Shown in pieces: positions 8,447 to 15,656 of a stretch of DNA of 64,000 nucleotides. The stretch spans positions 124,001-188,000 of the forward strand of contig NZ_QXJP01000007.1 in assembly GCF_004115085.1 (NCBI RefSeq), written 5' to 3'. Below the pieces are notes generated by a model. The model saw only the letters and a program-made list of their open reading frames with translations, was not told the DNA's origin and did not search any database. Every line of letters begins with the position of its first letter. Within the stretch, counting starts at the first letter, position 1. The translations under genes and the position numbers were made by a program. Origin of the DNA: Longirhabdus pacifica. GTDB lineage: Bacteria > Bacillota > Bacilli > Paenibacillales > DSM-105158.

Positions 8447-8485
8447 CTTATATCTCATTATTTCTTTATTTAATATATATAAAAC

Positions 8486-8526
8486 AAAAAACTTCTTAGC
8501 GAACAATAAATTCGTAAGAAGTTTTT
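8486..8526 (-). terminator. Terminator overlapping the 3' end of the small gene at 8496
   Basis: Stem AAAAACTTCTTA / TAAGAAGTTTTT; the stop codon and last codons lie inside the hairpin. Confidence 0.78.
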
Positions 8527-8684
8527 GGGTAGTACTGATTATTAATTTTTACAAACTCTTCATCGTGTTTTTCTATTTTCCCTCCGTAATCAACGGTCAT
8601 TCCATATCTGCAAATTTCCACCCTGTTTTGATCATTCATTGCTTTATCAAAATCTTGATCGACATGTAAAAGTTGTCTTTCCAT
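8496..8684 (-). CDS. Small hypothetical protein
   Basis: A 62-residue acidic protein (MERQLLHVDQDFDKAMND...EFVKINNQYYPKTSYEFIVR), not recognised. Support comes from an excellent AGGAGGTG site before ATG 8684, its own terminator, and protein-like composition. The ending Y.KTSYEF.VR suggests a beta strand pair. Monocistronic. Confidence 0.65.
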   Translation of the reverse strand: MERQLLHVDQDFDKAMNDQNRVEICRYGMTVDYGGKIEKHDEEFVKINNQYYPKTSYEFIVR

Positions 8685-8800
8685 TAGTTTCTTACACCTC
8701 CTATCATCTTCATGATAGCATGGTGAAAGTGTAAAAACTAATATTGATTTTGGATCATATCTTTCTCAGAAAGGCATGATAAGGCTTACATCACCCTACC

Positions 8801-9739
8801 TTACCTCTTATCGTTAAATTTAATATCAAGCGATGCATCCATGTTCTCAAAGCGTTCATTAAACCACTGCTCCCAATACGGTAAATCGTCTCTCAGAATC
8901 CAATGTTCCAATTGCGAATCTTTAGCATTTCTAAACCCTTTTCCCCCAAGAGCAAATTGCAAATGAGGAAACTGTTGATAAATATCTTTAATTGCATGAG
9001 CAACCTTGTTCAATGATTCTGATTTAGAAAGGGATACACATATACAATGAATTTCCTCCACCTTTAATAGAGAATGAAGTTCTTTCATTGGAGTATCTGG
9101 CCCAAGATATAAGACATGAGCTCCTTTTTTCCTTAGAAATAATACAAAGAACAACAGTCCTAATTGGTGTGTTTCTCCTTCTGGGCACAAAGCAATCATA
9201 CGCGCACCATTCGGTTTTGGAGTAAATAAATCAATCAACTTGTATACACGTTGCAACAGAAACTGGGTGGCAAAGTGTTCCTGCATTATGTTGACTTTAC
9301 CTTTTTCCCATTCATCCCCAATCCGATAGGCAACTGGCAAAAATAATTGATGAAACACACGTTCAAAATGATACAAAGAGTATGCAAACTCTACTACATC
9401 GTTTGCTTCAGCAATATTAAAATGAATTAAAGCCTCGTACAGTCGATTGCCAAGTTCTTCATACTGATGAGAGGTTGTGCTTGATTCCTCAGATAATGAT
9501 TCATGCAACCCTCCCGATTGCTGCAGTAAATGAATCGCTTGCGATATCGTTATTCCCTTTTTATCCATTTGTGTTTTAAGCCAAACTAACTTTTCTATAT
9601 CTTCATCTGAATATAAGCGGTGCCCGCCACTTGTTCGGCTAGAAGGCGCAAGTCCGTAGCGCCTTTCCCAAGCACGTAATGTCATGGCAGGTATGCCCAC
9701 TTTTTCAGAAACGACCTTCATGCTATACATGTGGTCCAT
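8801..9739 (-). CDS. MerR-family regulator with cobalamin-binding domain (CarH/LitR type)
   Basis: The domain order is a MerR winged helix (residues 1-75; LRAWERRYGL, SGGHRLYSDEDI), a four-helix B12-cap region (about 90-175) and a Rossmann B12-binding domain (about 178-295). The cap carries W-x9-EH (Trp144, Glu154, His155), which in CarH surrounds the adenosyl group, and the B12 domain carries ExHxxG (Glu189, His191, Gly194), the His-on cobalamin ligand motif. CarH/LitR are repressors released by light when adenosylcobalamin photolyses. This protein therefore has the visible residues for B12-dependent light sensing. It is 80 bp downstream of the DUF1295 gene on the same strand, a family pair also seen in light-inducible clusters. 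The ribosome site (GAGAAAGAGAG) is weak. Confidence 0.87.
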   Translation of the reverse strand: MDHMYSMKVVSEKVGIPAMTLRAWERRYGLAPSSRTSGGHRLYSDEDIEKLVWLKTQMDKKGITISQAIHLLQQSGGLHESLSEESSTTSHQYEELGNRLYEALIHFNIAEANDVVEFAYSLYHFERVFHQLFLPVAYRIGDEWEKGKVNIMQEHFATQFLLQRVYKLIDLFTPKPNGARMIALCPEGETHQLGLLFFVLFLRKKGAHVLYLGPDTPMKELHSLLKVEEIHCICVSLSKSESLNKVAHAIKDIYQQFPHLQFALGGKGFRNAKDSQLEHWILRDDLPYWEQWFNERFENMDASLDIKFNDKR

Positions 9740-9819
9740 CTCTCTTTCTCATTATGTTGTTAAATCTAGTGAGATCATACTACTTCATTTACTCGTAACG
9801 TTTCACATACATTGTTCCA

Positions 9820-10638
9820 TTATACATCTAATGGTGTGGGTGTACCTTTCTCTTTCTTAGGGAACCAAGGAATAAACACACTTGTTCTTTTTGCATAAGC
9901 TCTGAATTCAGGTTTTTGCATTGCTTTTTTCTCAAGCAGTCTTACTCCAGATACTTTAATTAATAAAAATGTCAGTGCAGCTGGTGCAAAAATGGCACTC
10001 CATCCTGAAGGAACACTAATGACGATGACGAATACCCCCCACCATAATAATGCTTCGCCAAAATAGTTAGGATGACGCGTATATTTCCAAAGACCTGTTG
10101 TCATGATTTTACCTTTATTCGCTGGATTTTTCTTGAATGCAGCAAGCTGTGCATCCCCTATCATTTCAAACAAAAATCCGGTTATCCAAAGTGCAATACC
10201 TACATAATCCAACACTCCTAAAGCAGTTCCTTCATCCCAAGCGTGTACGGCAATGATGGGATATGCTAAAATAGTCATAATAATACCCTGTCCTAAATAC
10301 ACTCTTACGTAACTTGTTAACTTTACACTCTTACCTTTAGCTAACCAACGCTTCCTCATCGCTGTATAACGATAGTCTTCACCCGTACCTCTGTTGCGTA
10401 AATACAAGTAACCTAATAGACGCAACCCCCAAATCGCTACCAAAACAGTCACAACGATTTGCCTAATATGATAATCTGCTGCTGTAAAAAGTAAAGCGGT
10501 TGCAATGACTACAAATCCACCACCCCATGCGATATCTACAACAGAAAGGTCATTCTTCCATTGTGCAATCAACCAAAATACAGTCATATATAGAAGAACA
10601 CATAAAAAAGCGATTAAAAGAAAAGAAAGCAATACCAT
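9820..10638 (-). CDS. DUF1295 membrane protein (steroid 5-alpha-reductase-like fold)
   Basis: A 272-residue polytopic membrane protein with about six hydrophobic helices. The C-terminal [20 protein letters not shown] is the signature shared by DUF1295, isoprenylcysteine methyltransferase and steroid reductase families. The family's reaction is unproven; an NADPH-dependent lipid or isoprenoid reduction is often suggested. It lies immediately upstream of the CarH/LitR-like gene and its promoter region contains a perfect palindrome, so it is a probable target of that regulator (inference). Start ATG 10638 follows GAAGGAGTGA. Confidence 0.85.
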   Translation of the reverse strand: MVLLSFLLIAFLCVLLYMTVFWLIAQWKNDLSVVDIAWGGGFVVIATALLFTAADYHIRQIVVTVLVAIWGLRLLGYLYLRNRGTGEDYRYTAMRKRWLAKGKSVKLTSYVRVYLGQGIIMTILAYPIIAVHAWDEGTALGVLDYVGIALWITGFLFEMIGDAQLAAFKKNPANKGKIMTTGLWKYTRHPNYFGEALLWWGVFVIVISVPSGWSAIFAPAALTFLLIKVSGVRLLEKKAMQKPEFRAYAKRTSVFIPWFPKKEKGTPTPLDV

Positions 10639-10667
10639 TCACTCCTTCATTATATTTGTTAGATTTT

Positions 10668-10719
10668 ATTATACATATTTGTATAACTGTTGTACAGTTT
10701 TTTTCAGGTATTGTATAAT
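10668..10719. promoter_or_regulatory. Overlapping divergent promoters sharing one -35 element, with embedded palindromes
   Basis: The self-complementary TGTACA at 10691-10696 is a usable -35 on both strands. Rightwards there is a 17-bp spacer and TATAAT at 10714-10719 (degV); leftwards a 17-bp spacer and TATAAT at 10673-10668 (DUF1295). The perfect inverted repeat TTATACATATTTGTATAA (10669-10686) covers the leftward spacer and -10. TA(C/T)A cores at 10672, 10682 and 10693 are spaced about one helical turn, reminiscent of direct-repeat CarH operators. Confidence 0.65.
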
Positions 10720-10795
10720 TTTTATGTTCATGATAAAGTAAAATTAGTTTATGTTACTTGATGACGCTGCATCTAGTAGAGAGGAGAAAGTACAA

Positions 10796-11641
10796 ATGAC
10801 AAAGATTGCCTGGGTTACGGATAGCTCCGCCTATATTCCTGAGGACTTATTAGATCATAAAGATATATACGTAATTCCTTTAACCATTATTTTTGATCAA
10901 ACATCATATCAAGACGGAGTAGATATTTCCAATGAGCAAATCTACGATATGATCGAAAAATCAAGTGAAATTCCAAAAACATCTCAACCTCCCCTTGCTG
11001 CTTTTATACAAATGTATGAGAAGTTACAGCAAGATTATGACGCTATTATTTCTATTCATTTATCTAGTGAATTTAGTGGAACTTATCAGTCTAGTTGTAT
11101 TGCCGCAAAAATGACAGATTTCCCGATTGAAGTAGTGGATTCAAAAATTCTTTCTTATCCGATTACCCTGATGATTATGAAAGGGATGAAATTACACAAA
11201 CAAGGATTATCGATTAAAGAAATTGCTGAAGTGCTTCGTTCTGAGCATCAAAATATGAATAACTACATTATTGTAGGAAATTTAAAACAGTTACAAAAAG
11301 GTGGGCGAATCAATAGTTTTCAACGGATGATAGGAAGTTTATTAAAAATATATCCGGTATTGCAAGTGTTAGAAGGAAAAGTACACATATTCGGGAAGTT
11401 GAGGACGAAAAAAAGAGCTGTAGCAGCTATCTTAGAACAGTTTTCTTCGGCCAGGGATCGTTTCCAAATCAGTAACATTCAAATATTGCATGCAGATGCG
11501 TTAGAGGAAGCCAATAAACTAAAGCAGCATATATTAAATATGTACAAAGATCTTCATATTCTTGTTGGCCCATTAAGTCCTACCATCGGTGTACACGGTG
11601 GAAAAGATAGCTTAGTACTGGCTTGGAGCATCGATTCTTAA
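10796..11641 (+). CDS. DegV family fatty-acid-binding protein
   Basis: The 281-residue protein opens KIAWVTDSSAYIP and contains TSQPPLAAF, HLSSEFSGTYQS, VVDSKILSYP, GNLKQLQKGGRIN and the C-terminal GVHGGKDSLVLAW, the DegV fold. Members bind acyl chains and, with FakA, present fatty acids for phosphorylation (FakB); which of several Bacillaceae paralogs this is cannot be told. ATG 10796 follows GAGAGGAGAAAG; an open frame from 10751 lacks a site. It is divergent from the DUF1295 gene and shares its promoter region. Confidence 0.83.
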   Translation: MTKIAWVTDSSAYIPEDLLDHKDIYVIPLTIIFDQTSYQDGVDISNEQIYDMIEKSSEIPKTSQPPLAAFIQMYEKLQQDYDAIISIHLSSEFSGTYQSSCIAAKMTDFPIEVVDSKILSYPITLMIMKGMKLHKQGLSIKEIAEVLRSEHQNMNNYIIVGNLKQLQKGGRINSFQRMIGSLLKIYPVLQVLEGKVHIFGKLRTKKRAVAAILEQFSSARDRFQISNIQILHADALEEANKLKQHILNMYKDLHILVGPLSPTIGVHGGKDSLVLAWSIDS

Positions 11642-11729
11642 GGTCAGACAACATTTTAATGATTGATTATCAACTGAAAATTTTCCAGGACTTTATGTTT
11701 ACATTTCGTAAATTAAGTCTTGTAGATAC

Positions 11730-11810
11730 AAAAAAGACCAAGGTGGTGGTTGCCCTAAAAGTGAAAGCATCTAGGAGGCGATACCGGCTTTTAAACCTTA
11801 GTCTTTTTCT
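11730..11810 (+). terminator. Long structured hairpin downstream of degV
   Basis: The outer stem AAAAAAGACCAAGGT / ACCTTAGTCTTTTTC (one G-U) encloses a second stem GGTTGCC / GGCGATACC and an inner CCTA / TAGG. A T tract closes it on the plus strand, so it can act as a terminator, but at about 80 nt it is larger and more branched than needed; it could also be a small RNA. Confidence 0.55.
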
Positions 11811-11935
11811 TGTTATTTTCAAATTGTAAATTTTATATAGTCTATACATTCATATTGACTTTGTCACCTGTCACACGTTTGAGCCGATAAGTATCTTTAT
11901 TTAACGATTACAGTTCTCATATCAGGGTAGCTCTT

Positions 11936-12412
11936 CTAATTGGCAGGCCATGAATCTACATATTCAACGACTTCATCTATATTATATAAATATAATACTT
12001 TTGTTGTAGTTGGGTATCCACTTCCATCATTAGGGAAAATAGTAAAAGTAAATTTAAAATATTCAATGCTTCTGGTATGATTATCACTATCAAACCAATA
12101 ATAACGTCTATTGTAATTCTCATCGTCAAACCTACTGTAAACCAAATTATTTGATGCATTATAGCCTTGTACAGATACACTAAAATCATAACCAGGATCT
12201 GCGGCGTAATCATCAGGGTTCATGCCACTTCTTACCTGAGAACTACCATCTGTAAAATAAATAAATCGAGCTTCAAGTTGTACCTTTTGGTTATTATATG
12301 TTACTTCAGCTTTATTTATTGTATAATAACCAGTCTTAGCCTCCGCTGGTAATGTAAAGCCCAGCATCATACATAAACATACTAACCCTACTACTATTTT
12401 TTTCATCTTCAT
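11936..12412 (-). CDS. Secreted hypothetical protein
   Basis: The signal peptide MKMKKIVVGLVCLCMMLGFTLPAEAK is followed by about 130 residues that look all-beta and Tyr/Asp/Asn rich (YNASNNLVYSRFDDENYNRRYYWFD), with no cysteines in the mature part. No family is recognised. AAAGGAGAAGG directly precedes ATG 12412; a second ATG six bases on (12406) is equally possible. It stands alone between two plus/minus hairpins; the region is AT-rich compared with its neighbours. Confidence 0.6.
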   Translation of the reverse strand: MKMKKIVVGLVCLCMMLGFTLPAEAKTGYYTINKAEVTYNNQKVQLEARFIYFTDGSSQVRSGMNPDDYAADPGYDFSVSVQGYNASNNLVYSRFDDENYNRRYYWFDSDNHTRSIEYFKFTFTIFPNDGSGYPTTTKVLYLYNIDEVVEYVDSWPAN

Positions 12413-12760
12413 CCTTCTCCTTTTTCTATAAAAATTTATGATAATTTAAAATTTATACCATATTTTTAGTATAAATACCCTTATTATATAATTCAAGTCA
12501 TTATTGTCATATCACTATATTGTCACTTTATTCCTAGTTATAATTTTATTTGTTAAATTATTAACATTTGTAGCTCACTTGGGTTAGCTTATGTATACTT
12601 CTTTCTGCAATATATTGATCCAAAGTACAATAAATACAACTCACCTTTTTTATATGGTTAACATAAAAATTCAGTTATAAAAAAAGAAGCTACTTAGCTT
12701 CTAGATCCTACTTTATTTCATTTCATTAAATTAGCAAGATTTTTACGGTGAATGAAAGTC
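12413..12760. other. AT-rich intergenic stretch
   Basis: Apart from the terminator at 12679-12701 and the promoter-like AT-rich DNA upstream of the secreted-protein gene, no coding frame, RNA gene or repeat was seen here. Confidence 0.5.
12679..12701 (-). terminator. Terminator of the DUF1259 gene
   Basis: GAAGCT-ACTT-AGCTTC hairpin followed on the minus strand by seven T. Confidence 0.8.
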
Positions 12761-13585
12761 TTAATGCAACTTTTGTATGCGTATCACTTCTGCAATTTTT
12801 CTCGCGAATACGAAGGCGTTTTCAACAGATTGTATATTTACATGTTGCAAGTTAGGTCTAGCAGTTTTATATGGAGTTATGATGGATCCAATCGTAATAT
12901 TTCTCTTCCGTAAAGCTCTTACGAGTTTGGATGTATTCCTTGCAAGCACAGGAATTCGCCCTAAATTCAATGACTTATTGTTTTTATCTGGCCTTCCTGC
13001 ATTTAAAACGATAGTAGTAGCATTGAAAGCATTTGTTGCATCTCGTCCTAAAATCGTTAGTGGTTTATTTTGAGTTTTAATGACGTTACAAAAACCATTA
13101 ATTAAACCTAAACTATCTCCACCTATTATGTTTGCAAGACGATGGCATCGACGTGACGGTTTAGAAATTACTTGCTCTCCATTCCTGTTTAACGCCCTAC
13201 GGAGTCTTTTGGCAAAATCTAATGGTCTGTCTAGTGCTTCTATGCGAACATAATTGAGTCCAGGTCTCACAAATATGAAAGGCGCACTAACAGTGGAAAT
13301 AGGAATGTTCTGTTTTTGAAGCCTACTAATTATTCTATTTAAATCTCTATCGGATGAAGCTATCCTTCCAATAATGAGTGATCTTCCTGTTCTATCTGGT
13401 TTACCAATGTTTAAAAAAGAAGTATCGGTAACTGGAGCCCCTGTTGCTCTTCGACCAGATATGGTTAATGGAAAAGGATTAGAAGTAGCAACATCACAAA
13501 AACCTGCTGTCACTCCCAAGTTAGTCCACCCTAGTATAGTTGCTATTTTGCTACATACTTTTTTGAATTTTCTTTTTCTAATCAC
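12761..13585 (-). CDS. Tandem DUF1259 (LppY/LpqO-like) protein
   Basis: The protein contains two homologous halves: residues about 8-130 (CSKIATILGWTNLGVTAGFCDV...LTISGRRATGAP...LNIGKPDRTGRSL..GRI) and about 143-270 (CHRLANIIGGDSLGLINGFCNV...LTILGRDATNAF...LNAGRPDKNNKSLNLGRI). This matches DUF1259, seen in mycobacterial LppY/LpqO lipoproteins. Here no signal peptide or lipobox is present; the N-terminus is basic. Each half keeps one Cys near its start and one at the FC(D/N)V position. Function unknown. Confidence 0.75.
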   Translation of the reverse strand: MIRKRKFKKVCSKIATILGWTNLGVTAGFCDVATSNPFPLTISGRRATGAPVTDTSFLNIGKPDRTGRSLIIGRIASSDRDLNRIISRLQKQNIPISTVSAPFIFVRPGLNYVRIEALDRPLDFAKRLRRALNRNGEQVISKPSRRCHRLANIIGGDSLGLINGFCNVIKTQNKPLTILGRDATNAFNATTIVLNAGRPDKNNKSLNLGRIPVLARNTSKLVRALRKRNITIGSIITPYKTARPNLQHVNIQSVENAFVFARKIAEVIRIQKLH

Positions 13586-13751
13586 TTCTTCACCTTCTCT
13601 ATGTTTAACAACAGCTTGCTTACTATATGTTGAATGTAATAGAAATGATTGTACGTATATCTAGTGATCAGAATACAAATTCTCGATTGGGCACCAAAAT
13701 AGCACCAATTTAATAAATTTAATATTAGCGACTAATTCAATAAAATAAAAC

Positions 13752-13779
13752 ACAAAAAAAGCCTTGTACACCAAGGCTT
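13752..13779 (-). terminator. Terminator of tRNA-Val
   Basis: AAGCCTTG-GTGTA-CAAGGCTT hairpin followed by seven T on the minus strand. Confidence 0.85.
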
Positions 13780-13798
13780 CCAACTTATAATAGAAGTA

Positions 13799-13871
13799 TG
13801 ATCTGAGCAGGGTTCGAACCTGCGACCTCCACCCTGTCAAGATGGCGCTCTCCCTGCTGAGCTATCAGATC
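13799..13871 (-). tRNA. tRNA-Val (anticodon GAC)
   Basis: Cloverleaf: acceptor GATCTGA / TCAGATC, D arm GCTC / GAGC, anticodon stem CCATC / GGTGG with loop TTGACAG, T arm GCAGG-TTCGAAC-CCTGC, discriminator A. CCA is not encoded. The gene stands alone. Confidence 0.93.
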
Positions 13872-13914
13872 AATTTTATAGCAATATAAATTATAATCAC
13901 TATTCAGTAATAAG

Positions 13915-14253
13915 TCAATGAATCTGTATAATTTCTTGAAAATGAATGCACTCTATTTCTTCGATGCATTTCATGTGAATAAGACGAGTGGTAGCATTAA
14001 TCTTCATCACTACCCCTTCCAACACGGTATCATCCCCTAGCTCCTGAAATAGCGTCAACGTCACTTCTTTACCCGTCCACATCGATTCATACAGTGCAAT
14101 ACCGATCTGTTCCTGCTCTTCTTCACAAACTTCTGGTCTTTTTTTCACTTTACCTTTTCGCTGCTGCTGTAACAGCGCTTCTCTATGCTCTGGTAGCATC
14201 ATTCGCGAAGCTTCCCAGCGAAGATTTTCACCTACAGTCAGTTTATTGTTCAT
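13915..14253 (-). CDS. YolD-like protein
   Basis: The 112-residue protein fits the YolD-like family: an N-terminal helix with RWEASRMMLPEHREALLQQ, an acidic linker (PEVCEEEQEQIGIAL), then beta strands GKEVTLTLF...LEGVVMKINATTRLIHM...IHFQEIIQI. YolD proteins accompany Y-family polymerases (UvrX/YqjW) in Bacillus and phages and are part of SOS-controlled cassettes. Here the partner is the small gene at 14269 (15-bp gap), and LexA boxes lie upstream, but no polymerase gene is adjacent. Confidence 0.78.
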   Translation of the reverse strand: MNNKLTVGENLRWEASRMMLPEHREALLQQQRKGKVKKRPEVCEEEQEQIGIALYESMWTGKEVTLTLFQELGDDTVLEGVVMKINATTRLIHMKCIEEIECIHFQEIIQIH

Positions 14254-14268
14254 TCATACGATTCTCCT

Positions 14269-14478
14269 TTACTTTATGCATTGATATTTCGCAGGTTGCC
14301 ATGCTAATATATTACGAATTTGAAATGTTCTAGGTCCCTTGGCTCTATAACAATAAGCTTGAATCCATGTGCCATTCTCTTTAATGGCCTTAATGCGGAT
14401 ATAACGATGAGAAATTTCCTTATCACGATTTATATAAATAAGAGCAACGGTATCACCTACATATTTTTGTAAATACAC
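14269..14478 (-). CDS. Small WYL-like protein of a YolD cassette
   Basis: A 69-residue strand-rich protein (VALIYINRDKEISHRYIRIKAIKENGTWIQAYCYRAKGPRTFQIRNILAWQP). The final part matches the WYL-type pattern A(Y/F)C..R...RTF.I.NIL. Start GTG 14478 has AGGTGATAAG upstream. Two SOS boxes lie in its promoter, so the cassette is presumably LexA-repressed. Its action is unknown. Confidence 0.7.
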   Translation of the reverse strand: MYLQKYVGDTVALIYINRDKEISHRYIRIKAIKENGTWIQAYCYRAKGPRTFQIRNILAWQPAKYQCIK

Positions 14479-14502
14479 CTTATCACCTCATTCAGTATAT
14501 AA

Positions 14503-14529
14503 GAACAAATGTTTTAAGAACTTATGTTC
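14503..14529 (-). promoter_or_regulatory. Two LexA (SOS) boxes upstream of the WYL/YolD pair
   Basis: AAGAACTTATGTTCTT (14516-14531) is a perfect palindrome with the Bacillus core GAAC-N4-GTTC; a second, one-base-off box GAACAAATGTTT lies at 14503-14514. Both fall 25-50 bp upstream of GTG 14478. Confidence 0.8.
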
Positions 14530-14701
14530 TTATTATATGTCATAACTAAAAAAATATACACTGGAATTAGTTGCTATTTAAATGAAGATAGTATTATTTT
14601 TTTAGTCTGCCAATCCACTTAGGCATGCGAATTATGCTAAAATAAAACTAATCGTTAATTTAAATTGCAAATGTACACTTACATAAGGAGGACTTTATAA
14701 T

Positions 14702-15097
14702 ATGTCAGAAATTTTAAATTTTGATGATACACTCGTTCATCATCTTGGCATTGAAATTATTCAACTCAATGAAGAAGGGGTTGTAGCAACGATGCCGGTG
14801 GATAAAAGAACCATACAACCATTCGGTATTCTCCATGGTGGGGCTTCTGTAGCTTTAGCAGAATCTGTTGCAAGTATTGGTACGTATCATTTAATCGATC
14901 AAGAGAAACAAAATTGTGTTGGATTAGAAATCAACGCCAACCATCTTCGCGCTAAAAAAGTAGGCTCAAAAGTGAAAGCGATTGCAAAAACACTTCATAG
15001 AGGAAGAAAAACGATGGTTTGGGATATAAAAATTGTAGATGAAGAAGAGAAGTTAGTTTGTGTATCCCGCTGTACGATGGCTATTATAGATATTTAA
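14702..15097 (+). CDS. Hotdog-fold acyl-CoA thioesterase (PaaI/MenI family)
   Basis: The 131-residue protein has the PaaI-type motif IQPFGILHGGASVALAESVAS (catalytic Glu in ALAES after HGG) and GLEINANHLRAKKVG. This matches YuxO-type 1,4-dihydroxy-2-naphthoyl-CoA hydrolase (MenI) of menaquinone synthesis as well as general PaaI thioesterases. The very close HGGASVALAE and EINANHL wording favours MenI, but no men genes are nearby. AAGGAGG precedes ATG 14702. Confidence 0.8.
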   Translation: MSEILNFDDTLVHHLGIEIIQLNEEGVVATMPVDKRTIQPFGILHGGASVALAESVASIGTYHLIDQEKQNCVGLEINANHLRAKKVGSKVKAIAKTLHRGRKTMVWDIKIVDEEEKLVCVSRCTMAIIDI

Positions 15098-15238
15098 CAT
15101 CATGCATACATTACTTTGCTGCTTTGCTTGTCATCACTCCTTAACTCAATAATCCCTCACCAAATGACAATGACCCGAATATCATATTTCATCCCCCTAA
15201 TTTTGAACATTCTATCTGTTGTTAGTCATTAAAAAATA

Positions 15239-15263
15239 CACCACCTCATCCATTGAGGTGGTG
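15239..15263. terminator. Strong hairpin, probable terminator
   Basis: CACCACCTCA-TCCAT-TGAGGTGGTG, a perfect 10-bp stem, lies 140 bp after the thioesterase gene. The T-rich side is on the minus strand, so direction is uncertain. Confidence 0.55.
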
Positions 15264-15338
15264 CTTCCTTACGGGAATATGAACACAATAAGCATGACAC
15301 GTGTAACATTGCAATCCACTAATAGAGGAGAATGCACA

Positions 15339-15656
15339 ATGAAAATCATGAAAGTAAAAGAAGAGCACATTGAAAGTTTAGTCAACAAATACGATCATGT
15401 GTTACTAGCCATTTTAAAACCGACTTGTGATCATTGCGTTCAAATGAAAAAAGCAATAAAAGAATTAAATGAAGAACTAAAGCCCAACATCGTATTTGCT
15501 TATTTGGAAATCAAAAAGAAAACGCCGTACACAAGAAAAATGAATGCAATCAACTTCCCAACCATCATCTTATATGACAGAGGTGAACCAATTAGAAAGT
15601 GGGTTGGAGAAAGACCAAAGAGACAATTAGCTTCCATTATTCAATATTATTGTTAA
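15339..15656 (+). CDS. Small thioredoxin-like protein
   Basis: A 105-residue thioredoxin-fold protein with a CxxC active site (Cys30-Asp-His-Cys33) and the cis-proline region NFPTIILYDRGEP. The intervening DHC dipeptide pair is atypical of house-keeping TrxA (CGPC). ATG 15339 follows AGAGGAG. The stop codon overlaps that of the convergent nhaC gene. Likely a cytosolic thiol oxidoreductase; partner unknown. Confidence 0.72.
   Translation: MKIMKVKEEHIESLVNKYDHVLLAILKPTCDHCVQMKKAIKELNEELKPNIVFAYLEIKKKTPYTRKMNAINFPTIILYDRGEPIRKWVGERPKRQLASIIQYYC

Noticed and set aside
13374-13664. Plus-strand frame of 96 codons
   Set aside because: Antisense shadow of the tandem-DUF1259 gene without a ribosome site.
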